Shown here: one piece after another, positions 15,001 to 20,367 of the stretch
Layout of the letters: every line of letters begins with the position of its first letter
How positions within the stretch are numbered: position 1 is the first letter of the stretch
NCBI RefSeq assembly: GCF_008312935.1
Contig: NZ_VSZO01000001.1
Span: 496,001-560,000, forward strand
Direction: 5' to 3'
Length of the DNA: 64,000 bases
Source of the DNA: Roseiconus lacunae
GTDB taxonomy: Bacteria > Planctomycetota > Planctomycetia > Pirellulales > Pirellulaceae
Notes under the pieces: generated by a model
Told to the model about the DNA's origin: nothing
Seen by the model: the letters and a program-made list of their open reading frames with translations, nothing else
The model's database searches: none
Made by a program: the position numbers and the translations under genes

Positions 15001-18000
15001 CTGCGCAGCCAACGACGTTGCTGACGTGGGGTGGTATGTATGACTACGAAGCTGAACTTGCGAGCCCGGGAAGTCAGACGCCTCCCAATCATCGTTTCTT
15101 CATTTACAATTTTGATCAAACGAACGTGCTTCTGGGCACTGGAAGCGACCACTTCGAAGTCCGTGCCGCGGGCAGTGGAATTGACAACTCGGTTGGCTTA
15201 ACGCTTGATGGTGGCGAAGGGGCCGATGAATTCGTTATCCATCCGGACAACCAGTTTGAGTTGCGAACGATCGGTGGCGAACAGGATGATCTCGCGACGC
15301 TATTGATTCCGGCAGTGCCTTCGGCGTCGCACTTTGCCGGGCATCGATTTGAGATCAACCAATTGATCGTCGACAATCGTTCTAGTGCGATCGCATCTCA
15401 GTGGACGCTGCATGCCGATTTCCGGCTCACCGCACAACCGATCGACAATTCAGACCCGAATCGGATCGTTTCAGTTATCGATGCCTCGGGCGTGGATCGG
15501 ATCGAACTGTTAGCCTCCAACGCCGATGACCGTTTAGTGTTTGAAACGGACGCGACAGGCGAAACAATCTTGGTCGGACCAAGTCTGTTTGTCGAAAACG
15601 GATTGGACGTCTTGTCCGCACCTCGTGCTTGGGTGTTCCGCGGCTTTCGATCACATGTTGGTTTTGATCAGTTGCCGTCCTCGACACAGACTCACGTCGA
15701 AGACGGTATGGTGGTCGTCACCGAAACCGGTTCGATGACCGGTAGCGACGATGCGAGTCGCGCCGCCTCAACGACAAGCAGAATCTTAGTCGAAACACAA
15801 AACGGATCCGGGTTCGCGTTCTACTCGATCGATCTCGCGCGGACCGATCGAGAGCAAATCGTCTCCTTCGCGGCAACGTCGATGTCGGGACAGCCTGTTG
15901 AGGCAACGTATGTCATCGCCCCCGGAACTGGGGCTCAGCGAATTCAACTTCCCACCAGTTTTAGCGCGATCACATCGGCGGAGTTTTGGACTAGCAACGG
16001 TGTGGCGCTGACGTTTGACAATCTTTCAATCCTGCGTTACCCGGTCGGATCGGCGGCGACGATCGGACCGGTAGCGTTGACAACCGCAACGTCAGCGTCG
16101 CTGGAAATCGATACGTTAAATTTGACGCTTAACGGAATCGCAAGCGGCGGAGTCTTCAATGGCACCACGTTTTACTCCCAATGGATCGAGAACGGAACGA
16201 TCGCCCAGTTTCGTTTTGCCGGCGACCTATTGATTCCCGATGGTGCGACGGTCGAAGTGCTGGGCGATCGAAGCCGTGGGGTCAGCTTCGTTGTGGCCAA
16301 CGATGCGAACATCGGTGATGACGTGACGTTTGATTTTGAAGCGAAAGGCAATCTGGCCGGCCCCGGTGGTGGCCAAGGCGGACAGGGCGGGCACGGCGGA
16401 AACGGCGGCAGTGGTGGCAGCGGAGGTTCCGGCGGTGGCTATCGGGCCGGTGGTTCCGGTGGCGTGTCGACGGGCTGCAAAACTGTCGCCGCATGGGAGT
16501 CTGTTCCATGTTCGCTCGATCGTGGCGATTATGGCCGTAGTGGTCTTGTCGGCGGCGACGGGACGGACGGCTCGATGGGAGCCACCGGTCAGCCTGGAAC
16601 GGCTGGTAGTGCCGGAATCAATGGTGGTATTCCAGGGGTCGGCGGCAGCGGCGGCCTGGGCGGAGACTCGGGTGAAGGTGGTGTCGCCTCGGCTTCGGTC
16701 GGGTCTCGCGGAAACCGAGGCAGTGTCCAAAGCAATGGCGGAAGTGGCGGGAACGGCGACGAAGGCGGCGACGGCGCCCACGGTGCGAACGGCTGGAGTG
16801 CGTCTGCTTCTTCAGCCGGCGGACATCAAGCGATTGATCCCTACATGATCTCCGGCGGCGGAGGAGGCGGCGGGGGTGCTGGCGGAGGTGGTGGCGCCGG
16901 AGGCGGCGGAGGTGCCGGGGGATCGAGCGGTGGCAGCGGTGGGGGCGGCGGATCCAGTTATGGCGGCACGCCCATTCCGTTTGCCGTGGTCTACTATGAT
17001 TTGACCGGCGGCCGCGGTGGAAACGGTGGCCGTGGTGGTGATGGCGGCGACGGAGGAGACGGCGGTGATGGGGCCGATGGAGGAAACGGCGGCGGTGGTG
17101 GTGGCGGATTCGAAATCATCGCCGGTGGACGACTGACTGTCGCCGAAGATCGTGAGGCCGATGGCAATTCCAGCGGCACGACGTTCTTAGTTCGTGGTGG
17201 TTCCGGAACCGATCAGGATTCGTCTGATCAAAATGCCGGAATCAACGTTGGTTTGGATTCCGGACGGAACCACCGTAAAAACGAAAGCCGCCAGTCCGGC
17301 GGCGGCGATGGTGAGACGGCACTGTTAACGCCCGATGCCGGAAATGGTGGCGGTGGCGGTTCAGGTGGATCAGGCGGATACGGTCGCGGCGGCGGACAAG
17401 GCGGTGCGGCAACGGCCGGTTCGGGTGGCGCCGGCGGCACCGTCAAACTCGTCGGATCGACTTTGGAAATTCCCGATGAAGTCCAGGTCGATGCTCGCGG
17501 CGGCTGGGGAACCTACGGCGATGCTGCTGATGGCCGCGTGATCCTGGGAAGCAATGCCGTGATCGACTCAGAGTTGTTGGTCGACCGCCGTGGCTCGACA
17601 TTGACCTTTACTGGTCACGAAAGACCACAGTGGATCGCAGGACAAAATCCTTTTGTTGCCGGCGTTCCGGTGACTCCCCATGTGACCGACTTGATCGGTG
17701 GAGCCGACGTCTTTGGGATCCTTGACCATTATCAAGCGTCGGATTTTGATGCGTTTGATTTGCTTGGCAATCCAACCGCCGTCGCCGCCGTCTATCGACT
17801 CGATTCCCTCGACACCGACCTGACCGCGACGACTGACGAAAACTTCCTTGGCTATGACATCTTGCTTTTCGCGAATCTGTCATTCGGTGAACTAATCGAT
17901 CCTGCGATCGGGGTGACGATGACCGATGAAGATGCCCCCTTCACCGAGTCGCTGCTCACCGCTGGTTTCGCCATCGACCCAAGCTTCGGCGGAACACCCG

Positions 18001-20339
18001 GCACCGGTTTTCAAGGCGCAACCGTTTTGCCGGTAATCGGAAGTCGCAACGTTTGGGCGACACTGATTCCCGAAGACGCCATCGGCGTGAACGCTTCGAT
18101 CGCAGGTCGGTTCAACTCACTACAGAACGTTCCATTAGCCAATGGCCAAGTGGCCTACCTGACCGCTGATCCGACCAATCCCGATGTTGATCTAAATGGG
18201 TTTGATGCGATCGCGGCAAGTCCAGACGGGAATCACCTGTATGCCGTCAGCGCCAGCGACGGCACCGTGTTGGTCCTGAACTCAGGAGATCTCTCGCAGC
18301 GTCAACAGCTCGTCAGCGGCCAAGACTTCGGCGGAGTCGCCCACCCCAGTGACATCACTATCAGTCCCGATGGTCGCAATATCTATGTTGGCGATTCGGA
18401 TTCAAATCAGCTAGCAACCTTCACCCGCGACCCGGACTCCGGTGACCTTGTGTTTCTACAACAATTGGATGTCGATATCGGAGAAGGTGACGGAACGATC
18501 TCGATCAAACCCGACGGTTCTGAACTACATGTGACCGGATCAACGGTCACGCGATTCAGCCGCCACACCAATGGGTCCCTATCGAACGACCCGAACAGCA
18601 ACCTCGGAACCGGCATCTCGGCGTTGACCTCCAGCATCGACGGCGCCCTGACTTACACCGTCAATTCATCCGACGGGAGCTTGTCAGTCATCAAACGAAT
18701 GGCCCCTTCGACGATCGTCGATGTCGATGTCAATGTGAGTATCGATCACGACATCATGAGCGAATTGGATGTCTACTTACGATCACCCTGGGGAAGAACG
18801 GTACCGCTTTTCACTGACGTCGGCGGTTTTCGATCGGCGGAAACGGTGACACTCGATGACGAAGCCAATCGGTCAATTACAAGCTACTTGAATTCAGGCA
18901 CCTATCGTCCAGAAAGCTCGTTGTCGGCTCTCGATGGTCGTGACGCCAACGGACTTTGGCAATTGCAGGTCATCGACGATACCGGCGCGACGTTTCCATC
19001 CACCGGCGAATACGGCACACTACGCGATTGGTCAATCGATGTCGAAGGCTCCGATGGTTTGCGTCGGCGGTTCCGAAACAGTACCGACTATACGATCGGC
19101 AATTTTTTGCTCCCCAGCGGTTCGGTGACCTCGCTCATTAATGTCAGCCTTTCCGACTATGACCGCACCGTCCAGACACTCGCAGGGTTGCCCGGACAAG
19201 CGGACATTCAAGTCAGTAACGACGATCGATTCGTCTATGTCACCTCCGCTGCCAGTCATGCGATCACCGTATACCAGCGTGACTTGCAAACCGATCAACT
19301 TAGTGCCATTGAAACACTATTCAGCAATCAGAAAAACCTCGGACTGGTCTCACCGACCGACATCGAGCTAACCCACAACAACGCGTTCGTGATCATTAGC
19401 AGTGAAAGCGAAAATTCGATCGCCGTTTACGCCAGAGACGTAGCTACGGGACAGTTGCAATTCGTCCAGATGCTACAAGAGGGGCGTTTTGGGCTTGCCG
19501 GAGTCGAAGCGCCGCGTGACTTAGAAGTGGTCGGCGATCATACACTGTTTGTCACGACCGCGAGCGGGATAACCGAATTTGATTTGAATACGATAGATCC
19601 GCCAATCAAGCGGCAGGAGCTGATTCAATTCACCAGTATCGAATCGGCTCGAATCAACGTCCTGCCGGATGACTTCAACATCGAGATGCTTCCGGAGGCT
19701 CCCGAGGGTCGTGGTTGGGACGTGATCGAAGAGGTCGATCATGTACGATTGGAACTAGTCGACTTGATCCAAGGCCCTTCGGTGAAACTGATCGGTACCG
19801 GCGGACACTCGACGATCAATGCGTTAGAAGTCATTTTCGACGGCCCAGTCGACATCGATCCCTCCGCGTTTGAGCTCTCCCGACGTGGCGAAACGGGATC
19901 AATCATTGACACCGATTTCACCGTCGCACCTCTCAACGAAGATGGCCAAACAATTGCCACGATCACCTTTAGGGGTGACGGCGTTCGTCCGATTGGCGGT
20001 GCCTTAGAAGACGGCAATTATGAACTCTCGATCAATCCCGATCGAATCCGCCGAGCTGGCACCAGCGTTCAGATCGATGGGGACGGGGATGGGGTTGCCG
20101 GAGGTGCGATGGTCTTCGGAGCCGACGAGGCCGACCAGTTCTTCAGCCTGTATGGTGATGTCGACGGGGATCGCTATGTAGGCATTCGTGACTTCGGTTT
20201 TTTCCGCCACGCCTACCGAGTCGACGAGACCGACCCGAGTTTCGAACCGCAACTCGATTACGACGGTGATGGCTACATCGGCATACAAGATTTCGGCCAG
20301 TTCCGCCGACGCTATCGCAGCGAATTGGATTTTCAATAG
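1..20339 (+). CDS. Giant RTX-repeat, P-domain, dockerin surface protein (5' end outside window)
   Basis: The frame is open from the first full codon at base 3 to the TAG at 20337-20339, so at least 6,778 residues are present and the N-terminus lies upstream. A TTG at 165 is not a credible start, because the same repeat style continues before it. In order it holds: RTX-type GGxGxD blocks (near 498-779, 1641-1940, 9567-10082, 11277-11470); WG/LDFS modules after these blocks; a metzincin-like HEIGHTIGLGS at 5001; a long acidic, probably beta-rich stretch (about 5.2-9.2 kb); a Gly-rich tract (16356-17450); propeller-like repeats around a P-domain (18.2-19.6 kb); a planctomycete Ig-like tail; and a two-loop dockerin (from 20157). 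It is probably secreted and calcium-stabilised. An adhesin or matrix role is inferred. It appears to share an operon with the PEP-CTERM gene that follows. Confidence 0.93.
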   Translation, partial: TYQFGANNWNQSKITEHATSTDTLDFSAVSEKLTFRIKAKHTVSVRGETSNWSALATNVERFVPGSGENVFIVEDGGELARGEILGNASLPNQSIVLAYTSDFVNPNKRFASGVSDPITLDRAGGFPVAQSVGVQFDILSGRIEFVGGRNQDLLTGETLIENTIRGGKGNDTLVGGQLVDWLRGDDGDDMIAGGEGNDRRPGGTGMEFAALQGGAGDDHIDGQAGDDILSGGSNDDTLIGGGGHDFLYGGNGNDVLYGDFDPSTPSMPTAQAIGNDVLLGQSGDDHYRFVATSAEQGFGQDTVIESSGEGTDTLDFSQVQTSLTFTLGGPASEFIVASTPDGSGGFHRVSSTNHIENIRRGSGEATYRLTDAITTSLDVDGWLNHTLSVFNEIDESAEPTTVLDLSMLSRSAEIVIAASKTGPKHNVVTVSFDNGLLAPNKHIKLTNIRTIIGSGVGDTVTFDSGAVLLGDLLGGAGGISVVYQSTPNDDHQGVIGAADLQSSIDLSTNLPERFDFDTASIALTLSDESDHLPSVGGRTSNVVSVTGGKGSDFLFDRDGTHDSTLAGGDANDAIFGKDGKDALRGGDGDDLIRGQTGDDTIEGGRGNDLLFGGPDNDTIVGGSGDDRIVGGPGNDRLRGNGGVDTFVYQNDWGNDTIETGYVDFRKDILDLSAVTTNLEYELKANEIEVTSQDGSELKTKSGFKNSNAFQKIITGSGTQTIKFGNNWQTAEFDTSKATDAGATVTFDFSATAVPLEYRFVKVDGQSVLRVSRINGITRGIVGAAVPGELDDYLLDKIASTISIPVPNANTTIITGSNDNIYRPLDDGVFPGNLILTGGYRQRSLPGENRIPDGLNVGHTLAVTDGYLGKETFVDLTEEKIEGLNYSTANGGNVTGVVYSGIYNFIRGNSAANTFIHENLVPGIHGLYGGRGPDTYSFTNFWGAAVVADYPDLDLFGEPVPESLDTLDFSRMVGSLEVDVFDLSVLGEDGVGDWLLSGFDGVDVSQFEIDSIADLAGNLVLVRDVSVGAGLDTVLGDSESDVRDFLSGTGTSFLAAIDIESIIGPQLGVLKINFHGEAELRGTVTAGSNGTVELDYSEYGSPVEVHAGKYSLSNLLNIEGDDRTKNVVDSVQSYLVDGEVLPILMDRPATSTAGATGIGGHRLQGLTTLIDVTEIVGYENPVSSTLAEFGVSGLAKVIGSPYEDTLVSEGSELEFAAGPLDTVSGVLNLFDANPATLNFFVDLENKVVNTIPGASEPSVLLTWTGGQDVVSGPGNDHIVGSSADNTFMFEAADENNGWGIDVVTSGVAADSPQTVGHDIIDLTRVPASWTFSWVDDLSLDYFKIVAHNGEGALLPHEIRIPRNDKNDLTVHLENSTLAFIVDDYEVELSSGAVPAGYSPQIATRNLTTTVDHLMPTIPSIAIETALQAFDGTQLTLAGGPGGASTSKTLFVVDSDDQSSRQLQTAEGVVLIDSADIKIILTDLPGQQLATRTLQGDIKLDRTAAGYGWDSDADLSVVAGRIDLVSVLVRELQYRLTNDAVSTALAPGQIARTVPSLVHAIGNTDQTPQTVTMSIDGTIDETTDLSILVGHAVANWQSVAPPGFTVQTPIVTVGHLSDGNLVRTLPDGTIRLDPDAAGHGWFVDPSPSSADDVATIGSGKIDLLHVVMHEIGHTIGLGSSVAPDALMNESIATATRRMPPIDFAVPSDLADQAKIDLGLNAFAEWVGGQNGGDSLADRFIDAFSPEVEIPFLGTLRMSDLLGINTADTSFVEELNEGLRTDIIDSIRSIFASGQPVTADLIADLDQIERAASTNGLAFSATVAMSELDRSQAYELDLDELRIAGFDPSDFGFNITSDSPPELQVSAEIDFRFDFGIDSEGEFYVERPTLVASVQIDSGTDTEGNLVPFDLDASLGPLGLSIVGGTILIGGSMSLGTPERLTYPSLINNASPPGLLLPALGNDTIIDVNLPIELTGALSGINNEGLAIKANGNFGEVIGSLDSLVDGIDLRTPGLANAFDLRSVSLDQILDGIIAGLDALVDEDPINGSLIAREIPGLNQSVIDLFGDGTDDFIVGLKNAIADVHDNANSNLGMLADQLNAAVNQFFDGDRVDPFTITYDNSTLLIDFALERLLVEKSLDFSIDLQSLFEDEIQSFLDSSPLLSEIPIDPTALDVQIGDSEGLIQLDVSGSGGIQFGFGIDLSDVSDPVTYVTDQSEVYVSATAAFENPIDLDVRLRLADLIGQPERADLPTVSFAIRQATAAIEIQAAYGLKDLDARRYEVESITADDLEITVSGNADLSLPLYFGDNIPVGGTTRDNDGNGFGDHVLHLGISLADANRSGGDIEYDLSGPGVEQLLGLGAMLNDPQNLLDGLEAMFDGLQSDIDTKFRQLGLPLIGDQLKDAAAFLGDLEADLLGLKNAVPNERGFFYYGDGSYDARLGAALESAVGNEESVIDLVRREVHALVTKLGTNALQVPVLDDDGQPQFDTDGKLRLKAIDRPEDIGITIKDGTAQFNLAISGSVFDAFKVPLNFDASIPGLGLRSSDGSAISVQMDYVFGLGFGVSSSDWFFVDTTGVTDSGSEFALDLSATLDPGTSLIGELGFLKVQLDDAAGTSGLRGRIEIDLQDGDGNGRWSPLKLEPLGVQGRITADADIDLDATVKLPASGGLQLPELATTFRYHQLFAQIEFGTGGSMANFGDSPIIEFANVQMDLGEFITGFVGPIVGEVAEVIKPIEPIVDVLTDEIPLLKSIGASQTSLLDIAKVILGPTKFAPVAKGVEAVTKLFEFIDAIDDFDNAESLIIDFGSFRIGDEVRTPGGSGTPTTNQAKDTISQTDNATNSKTKKVTEKLGTTKGSFEFPLLSDPFTAFELLLGKDVDLFQYEMPGLALNFQYRKSFPIFPGLNARLGGRVTADTEFVFGFDTTGIRQWAERGNFAVSEAGKIFEGFFVDDQVTFVDGTLIEGGGLIKADLPEVVLSSSIFAGASVGVPGLVEAGVEGGIKAQIEFDLNDVPNPAISGGQHYDGKLRLEELTQRLDQGASCLFDTYGQLSAFLDAFFWVGLDLGIFGQVTVFEARKTFFSAILADFNTSCPSPNATIATQSGDTVTLAFVPGPGQPIPAGQGELYRVEQKLVDATPLDPNDNAMHERIVITSRGNRIEFDPNNVAKIYVPGTNRNDHYIVSAGVDASIEIHGRGGDDTIEVYSTVGDTREIHGGDGNDTITGSEASDWIDGGTGNDVLGGMGGDDTILGGAGIDFISGGDGDDHLEGEVGDDSISGDAGNDVIIGGSGEDRIDGGDGDDQIYGDEVTIDQNGIVTVSASGEKDILRGGMGVDHVWGQGGNDTLEGGLDADWLRGQGGEDTFEWTVGDGEDALIAGGHSDKLNDEGTAVPEVDTLRIRSLDGRFNDTANVAPSTADPSDVVVTFDSQGSITTLTLTQLQRLTFTLEAGKDTINVQDLRGTTLQGLDVDFGSGEILEFVPMMEQFKTGETLLIGNQGQASVFRADDAFAPDTNTTTVFFRQTFVGGDYEFEADGAPALREAMLPDGSVVLVQRHSGGTPILDAGDPIFLPFETRSLISYREVRRVFEQSEALAEGVSIDSTIQPFRRQTLQTNASYQFDAQGEPVLESFDDDGTLVFYQVIDGDGEVDDEGNPIWINGSADQPVLFELRYIERSRQKSIPVFDANGQPALDANGVQLEEIFITPEYGIDSDADTLHFFGSPENDNVTVRGDEDEIYGSIENGIQFSITNASAERGDQLWIETFGGDDTIDAAEVTTSLVNLNLSTGDGNDIAIGTPFADTINSGLGDDIVTGGRGVDYFIDAGGIDTITEYQDANFTLSDQALTMAFLTIQTDDDGLVILPRTEWLVETDELLGLFESADLNGFRPDADHASFNDGSETDGLHETNSVNQFVVYGWSGVADLDGGPAADEYKLTLDASIPRSTNSEITIGDTGEYGFDHVTIMGTSASDTFRFRAGVVERVIARDGQSTGSLFDALTDFTTDITVRDPALDAFFSQSVRYSSAEGLVTSGLEGNDLFIVDDSSRELIVYGDSGADRFFIGNVISTKKFQHPTLGEIDVVDEITNGVSFPSSFYGGSGNDYFEVNHNIAEISLFGESGDDTFFLQAHLTTSPADESVSQPLALSDVNVHSAEGERDVLSYVRNAPVNVFGGDGIDTLVILGTQVDDEFFVFTELDENGELVQRIYGVGLVVPEIQGIERLIILTGAGDDRVYVYGTLADQEIQINTGSGDDGVYFGGDERSMIVDIPESMETRTKLIPQPDRVERFTITLFPGYYYNKLVGYRVPAFKLFPIYRRTYVPPVRYSYTVTTPVPPLEETETVIIPRYLLPVTMPKRKNLSGIRGPVIIDGVTQDIDGGGDTITFDNSEAHLVSTDHLVGALRRRDVEDVSLSTDRSELTPVTPEGVSDVVIENAVLNKLRDLHRIRQQGLIDQILATDNRDGATEVTLSPGTRINTFDSFDAFSAFAQTQAFEAGVDDDGIAQVVGDARLANSEITFELETDLDENGAILEIRMLSTMPILISVPNRFVRSSNLESTTVYDTVQGLGMPLGVYYLGFNNVGVMLSPDDDTLTIDQTAETISTIVSAGLGDDLVDVRRVSGTTTLNLGGDDDHVRFGGGVPISAFTGNLTIHGDDGIDTVRWDASDNSSAVSLTITRDSISSPITANPIQIADDIETVEAIGSSSDDIFDVTYGQASLTESSAASERHLSIDGGPGQDNVSATYLVPFTQQSQHPLLTISNADSHLTATVDNPNVHDDWLIVNGQLRLGNRLEQSQPVFEGIGGGTLAYTLDSGHPSRDIRVLSTQANQRVVVNDINSTAPHITIGHSGVGLVSSRSLSSIAGPIELNIPAESAVVLIDDGHAENRSSRFGRFDDRIVSGFGSGSITLNLNPMSQVNFIGSDLVDYQIIANLRSYETHLQLGDGNDTVQILNNDAGGSVRLNDGDNEVSIVPTADYFEVAAGNGQNNVSIDLSDSTETIVDGSIGQYLTAQPTTLLTWGGMYDYEAELASPGSQTPPNHRFFIYNFDQTNVLLGTGSDHFEVRAAGSGIDNSVGLTLDGGEGADEFVIHPDNQFELRTIGGEQDDLATLLIPAVPSASHFAGHRFEINQLIVDNRSSAIASQWTLHADFRLTAQPIDNSDPNRIVSVIDASGVDRIELLASNADDRLVFETDATGETILVGPSLFVENGLDVLSAPRAWVFRGFRSHVGFDQLPSSTQTHVEDGMVVVTETGSMTGSDDASRAASTTSRILVETQNGSGFAFYSIDLARTDREQIVSFAATSMSGQPVEATYVIAPGTGAQRIQLPTSFSAITSAEFWTSNGVALTFDNLSILRYPVGSAATIGPVALTTATSASLEIDTLNLTLNGIASGGVFNGTTFYSQWIENGTIAQFRFAGDLLIPDGATVEVLGDRSRGVSFVVANDANIGDDVTFDFEAKGNLAGPGGGQGGQGGHGGNGGSGGSGGSGGGYRAGGSGGVSTGCKTVAAWESVPCSLDRGDYGRSGLVGGDGTDGSMGATGQPGTAGSAGINGGIPGVGGSGGLGGDSGEGGVASASVGSRGNRGSVQSNGGSGGNGDEGGDGAHGANGWSASASSAGGHQAIDPYMISGGGGGGGGAGGGGGAGGGGGAGGSSGGSGGGGGSSYGGTPIPFAVVYYDLTGGRGGNGGRGGDGGDGGDGGDGADGGNGGGGGGGFEIIAGGRLTVAEDREADGNSSGTTFLVRGGSGTDQDSSDQNAGINVGLDSGRNHRKNESRQSGGGDGETALLTPDAGNGGGGGSGGSGGYGRGGGQGGAATAGSGGAGGTVKLVGSTLEIPDEVQVDARGGWGTYGDAADGRVILGSNAVIDSELLVDRRGSTLTFTGHERPQWIAGQNPFVAGVPVTPHVTDLIGGADVFGILDHYQASDFDAFDLLGNPTAVAAVYRLDSLDTDLTATTDENFLGYDILLFANLSFGELIDPAIGVTMTDEDAPFTESLLTAGFAIDPSFGGTPGTGFQGATVLPVIGSRNVWATLIPEDAIGVNASIAGRFNSLQNVPLANGQVAYLTADPTNPDVDLNGFDAIAASPDGNHLYAVSASDGTVLVLNSGDLSQRQQLVSGQDFGGVAHPSDITISPDGRNIYVGDSDSNQLATFTRDPDSGDLVFLQQLDVDIGEGDGTISIKPDGSELHVTGSTVTRFSRHTNGSLSNDPNSNLGTGISALTSSIDGALTYTVNSSDGSLSVIKRMAPSTIVDVDVNVSIDHDIMSELDVYLRSPWGRTVPLFTDVGGFRSAETVTLDDEANRSITSYLNSGTYRPESSLSALDGRDANGLWQLQVIDDTGATFPSTGEYGTLRDWSIDVEGSDGLRRRFRNSTDYTIGNFLLPSGSVTSLINVSLSDYDRTVQTLAGLPGQADIQVSNDDRFVYVTSAASHAITVYQRDLQTDQLSAIETLFSNQKNLGLVSPTDIELTHNNAFVIISSESENSIAVYARDVATGQLQFVQMLQEGRFGLAGVEAPRDLEVVGDHTLFVTTASGITEFDLNTIDPPIKRQELIQFTSIESARINVLPDDFNIEMLPEAPEGRGWDVIEEVDHVRLELVDLIQGPSVKLIGTGGHSTINALEVIFDGPVDIDPSAFELSRRGETGSIIDTDFTVAPLNEDGQTIATITFRGDGVRPIGGALEDGNYELSINPDRIRRAGTSVQIDGDGDGVAGGAMVFGADEADQFFSLYGDVDGDRYVGIRDFGFFRHAYRVDETDPSFEPQLDYDGDGYIGIQDFGQFRRRYRSELDFQ
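498..779 (+). repeat. RTX-type calcium-binding repeat block 1 (inside giant CDS)
   Basis: Tandem nonapeptide-like units of the form GGxGxDxLx are read in frame, for example GGKGNDTLVGG, GDDGDDMIAGG and GGNGNDVLYGD. In the RTX family such units form a calcium-bound parallel beta-roll outside the cell. About 40 residues of the block, around a GGTGMEFAALQ segment, depart from the consensus. Confidence 0.9.
1641..1940 (+). repeat. RTX-type calcium-binding repeat block 2 (inside giant CDS)
   Basis: About ten consecutive GGxGxDxLx units are read in frame, for example GGDGDDLIRGQTGDDTIEGG and GGSGDDRIVGGPGNDRLRG. The block ends in a WGNDTIETG module, the same kind of cap that follows other blocks of this protein. 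Confidence 0.92.
9567..10082 (+). repeat. RTX-type calcium-binding repeat block 3, the longest (inside giant CDS)
   Basis: About 172 residues of near-continuous GGxGxD units, such as GGDGNDTITG, GGDGDDHLEG and GGDGDDQIYGD. One interruption near 9905-9960 (DEVTIDQNGIVTVSASGEKD) may be a loop between two beta-rolls. It is the most regular RTX array in the protein. Confidence 0.92.
11277..11470 (+). repeat. Degenerate RTX-type block 4 (inside giant CDS)
   Basis: Spaced GGDDTID, TGDGNDIAIG, SGLGDDIVTGGRGVDYF and GGIDTIT units are read in frame. They are less regular than the upstream blocks. Isolated units of the same kind (GGSGNDYFEV, ESGDDTFFL) continue to about 12.4 kb. Confidence 0.75.
16356..17450 (+). 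repeat. Glycine-rich, partly collagen-like tract (inside giant CDS)
   Basis: About 365 residues, mostly Gly with Ser, Ala and Asp. A short collagen-like run of G-X-Y triplets (GTDGSMGATGQPGTAGSAG) lies near 16560-16620, and poly-Gly runs broken by Ala lie near 16855-16965. A CKTVAAWESVPC pair near 16475-16510 is a rare pair of cysteines and could form a disulfide. The coding strand is strongly G-rich. A flexible spacer or fibrous segment is inferred. Confidence 0.85.
18703..19053 (+). other. Proprotein-convertase P-domain segment (inside giant CDS)
   Basis: The segment reads as a P/homoB-type jelly roll: the opening strands VDVNVSIDHDIMSELDVYL, then RSPWGRTVPLF, the central DGRDANGLWQLQVID and the closing GTLRDWSIDV. 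The pattern DANGxWxLxVxD...GxLxxWxL is characteristic of the family. It is unusual in lying between propeller-like repeats (about 18.19-18.70 and 19.15-19.59 kb) rather than at a domain boundary. No protease catalytic domain was recognised next to it. Confidence 0.75.
20151..20336 (+). other. C-terminal type I dockerin-like domain of giant CDS
   Basis: Two EF-hand-like calcium loops, DVDGDRYVGIRD (from 20157) and DYDGDGYIGIQD (from 20256), are each followed by a matching helix (FGFFRHAY and FGQFRRRY). Asp at loop positions 1, 3, 5 and 12 and Gly at 9 are conserved in both. The duplicated loop-helix plan is that of type I dockerins, which bind cohesin domains. The translated protein stops four residues after the second helix region. 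Confidence 0.88.
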
Positions 20340-20367
20340 GTTCTAACACTGAAAGAGTTTTCACATC

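Noticed and set aside
16994-17446. Proline-rich frames on the minus strand opposite the Gly-rich tract
   Set aside because: They are reverse-strand shadows of GGx codons.
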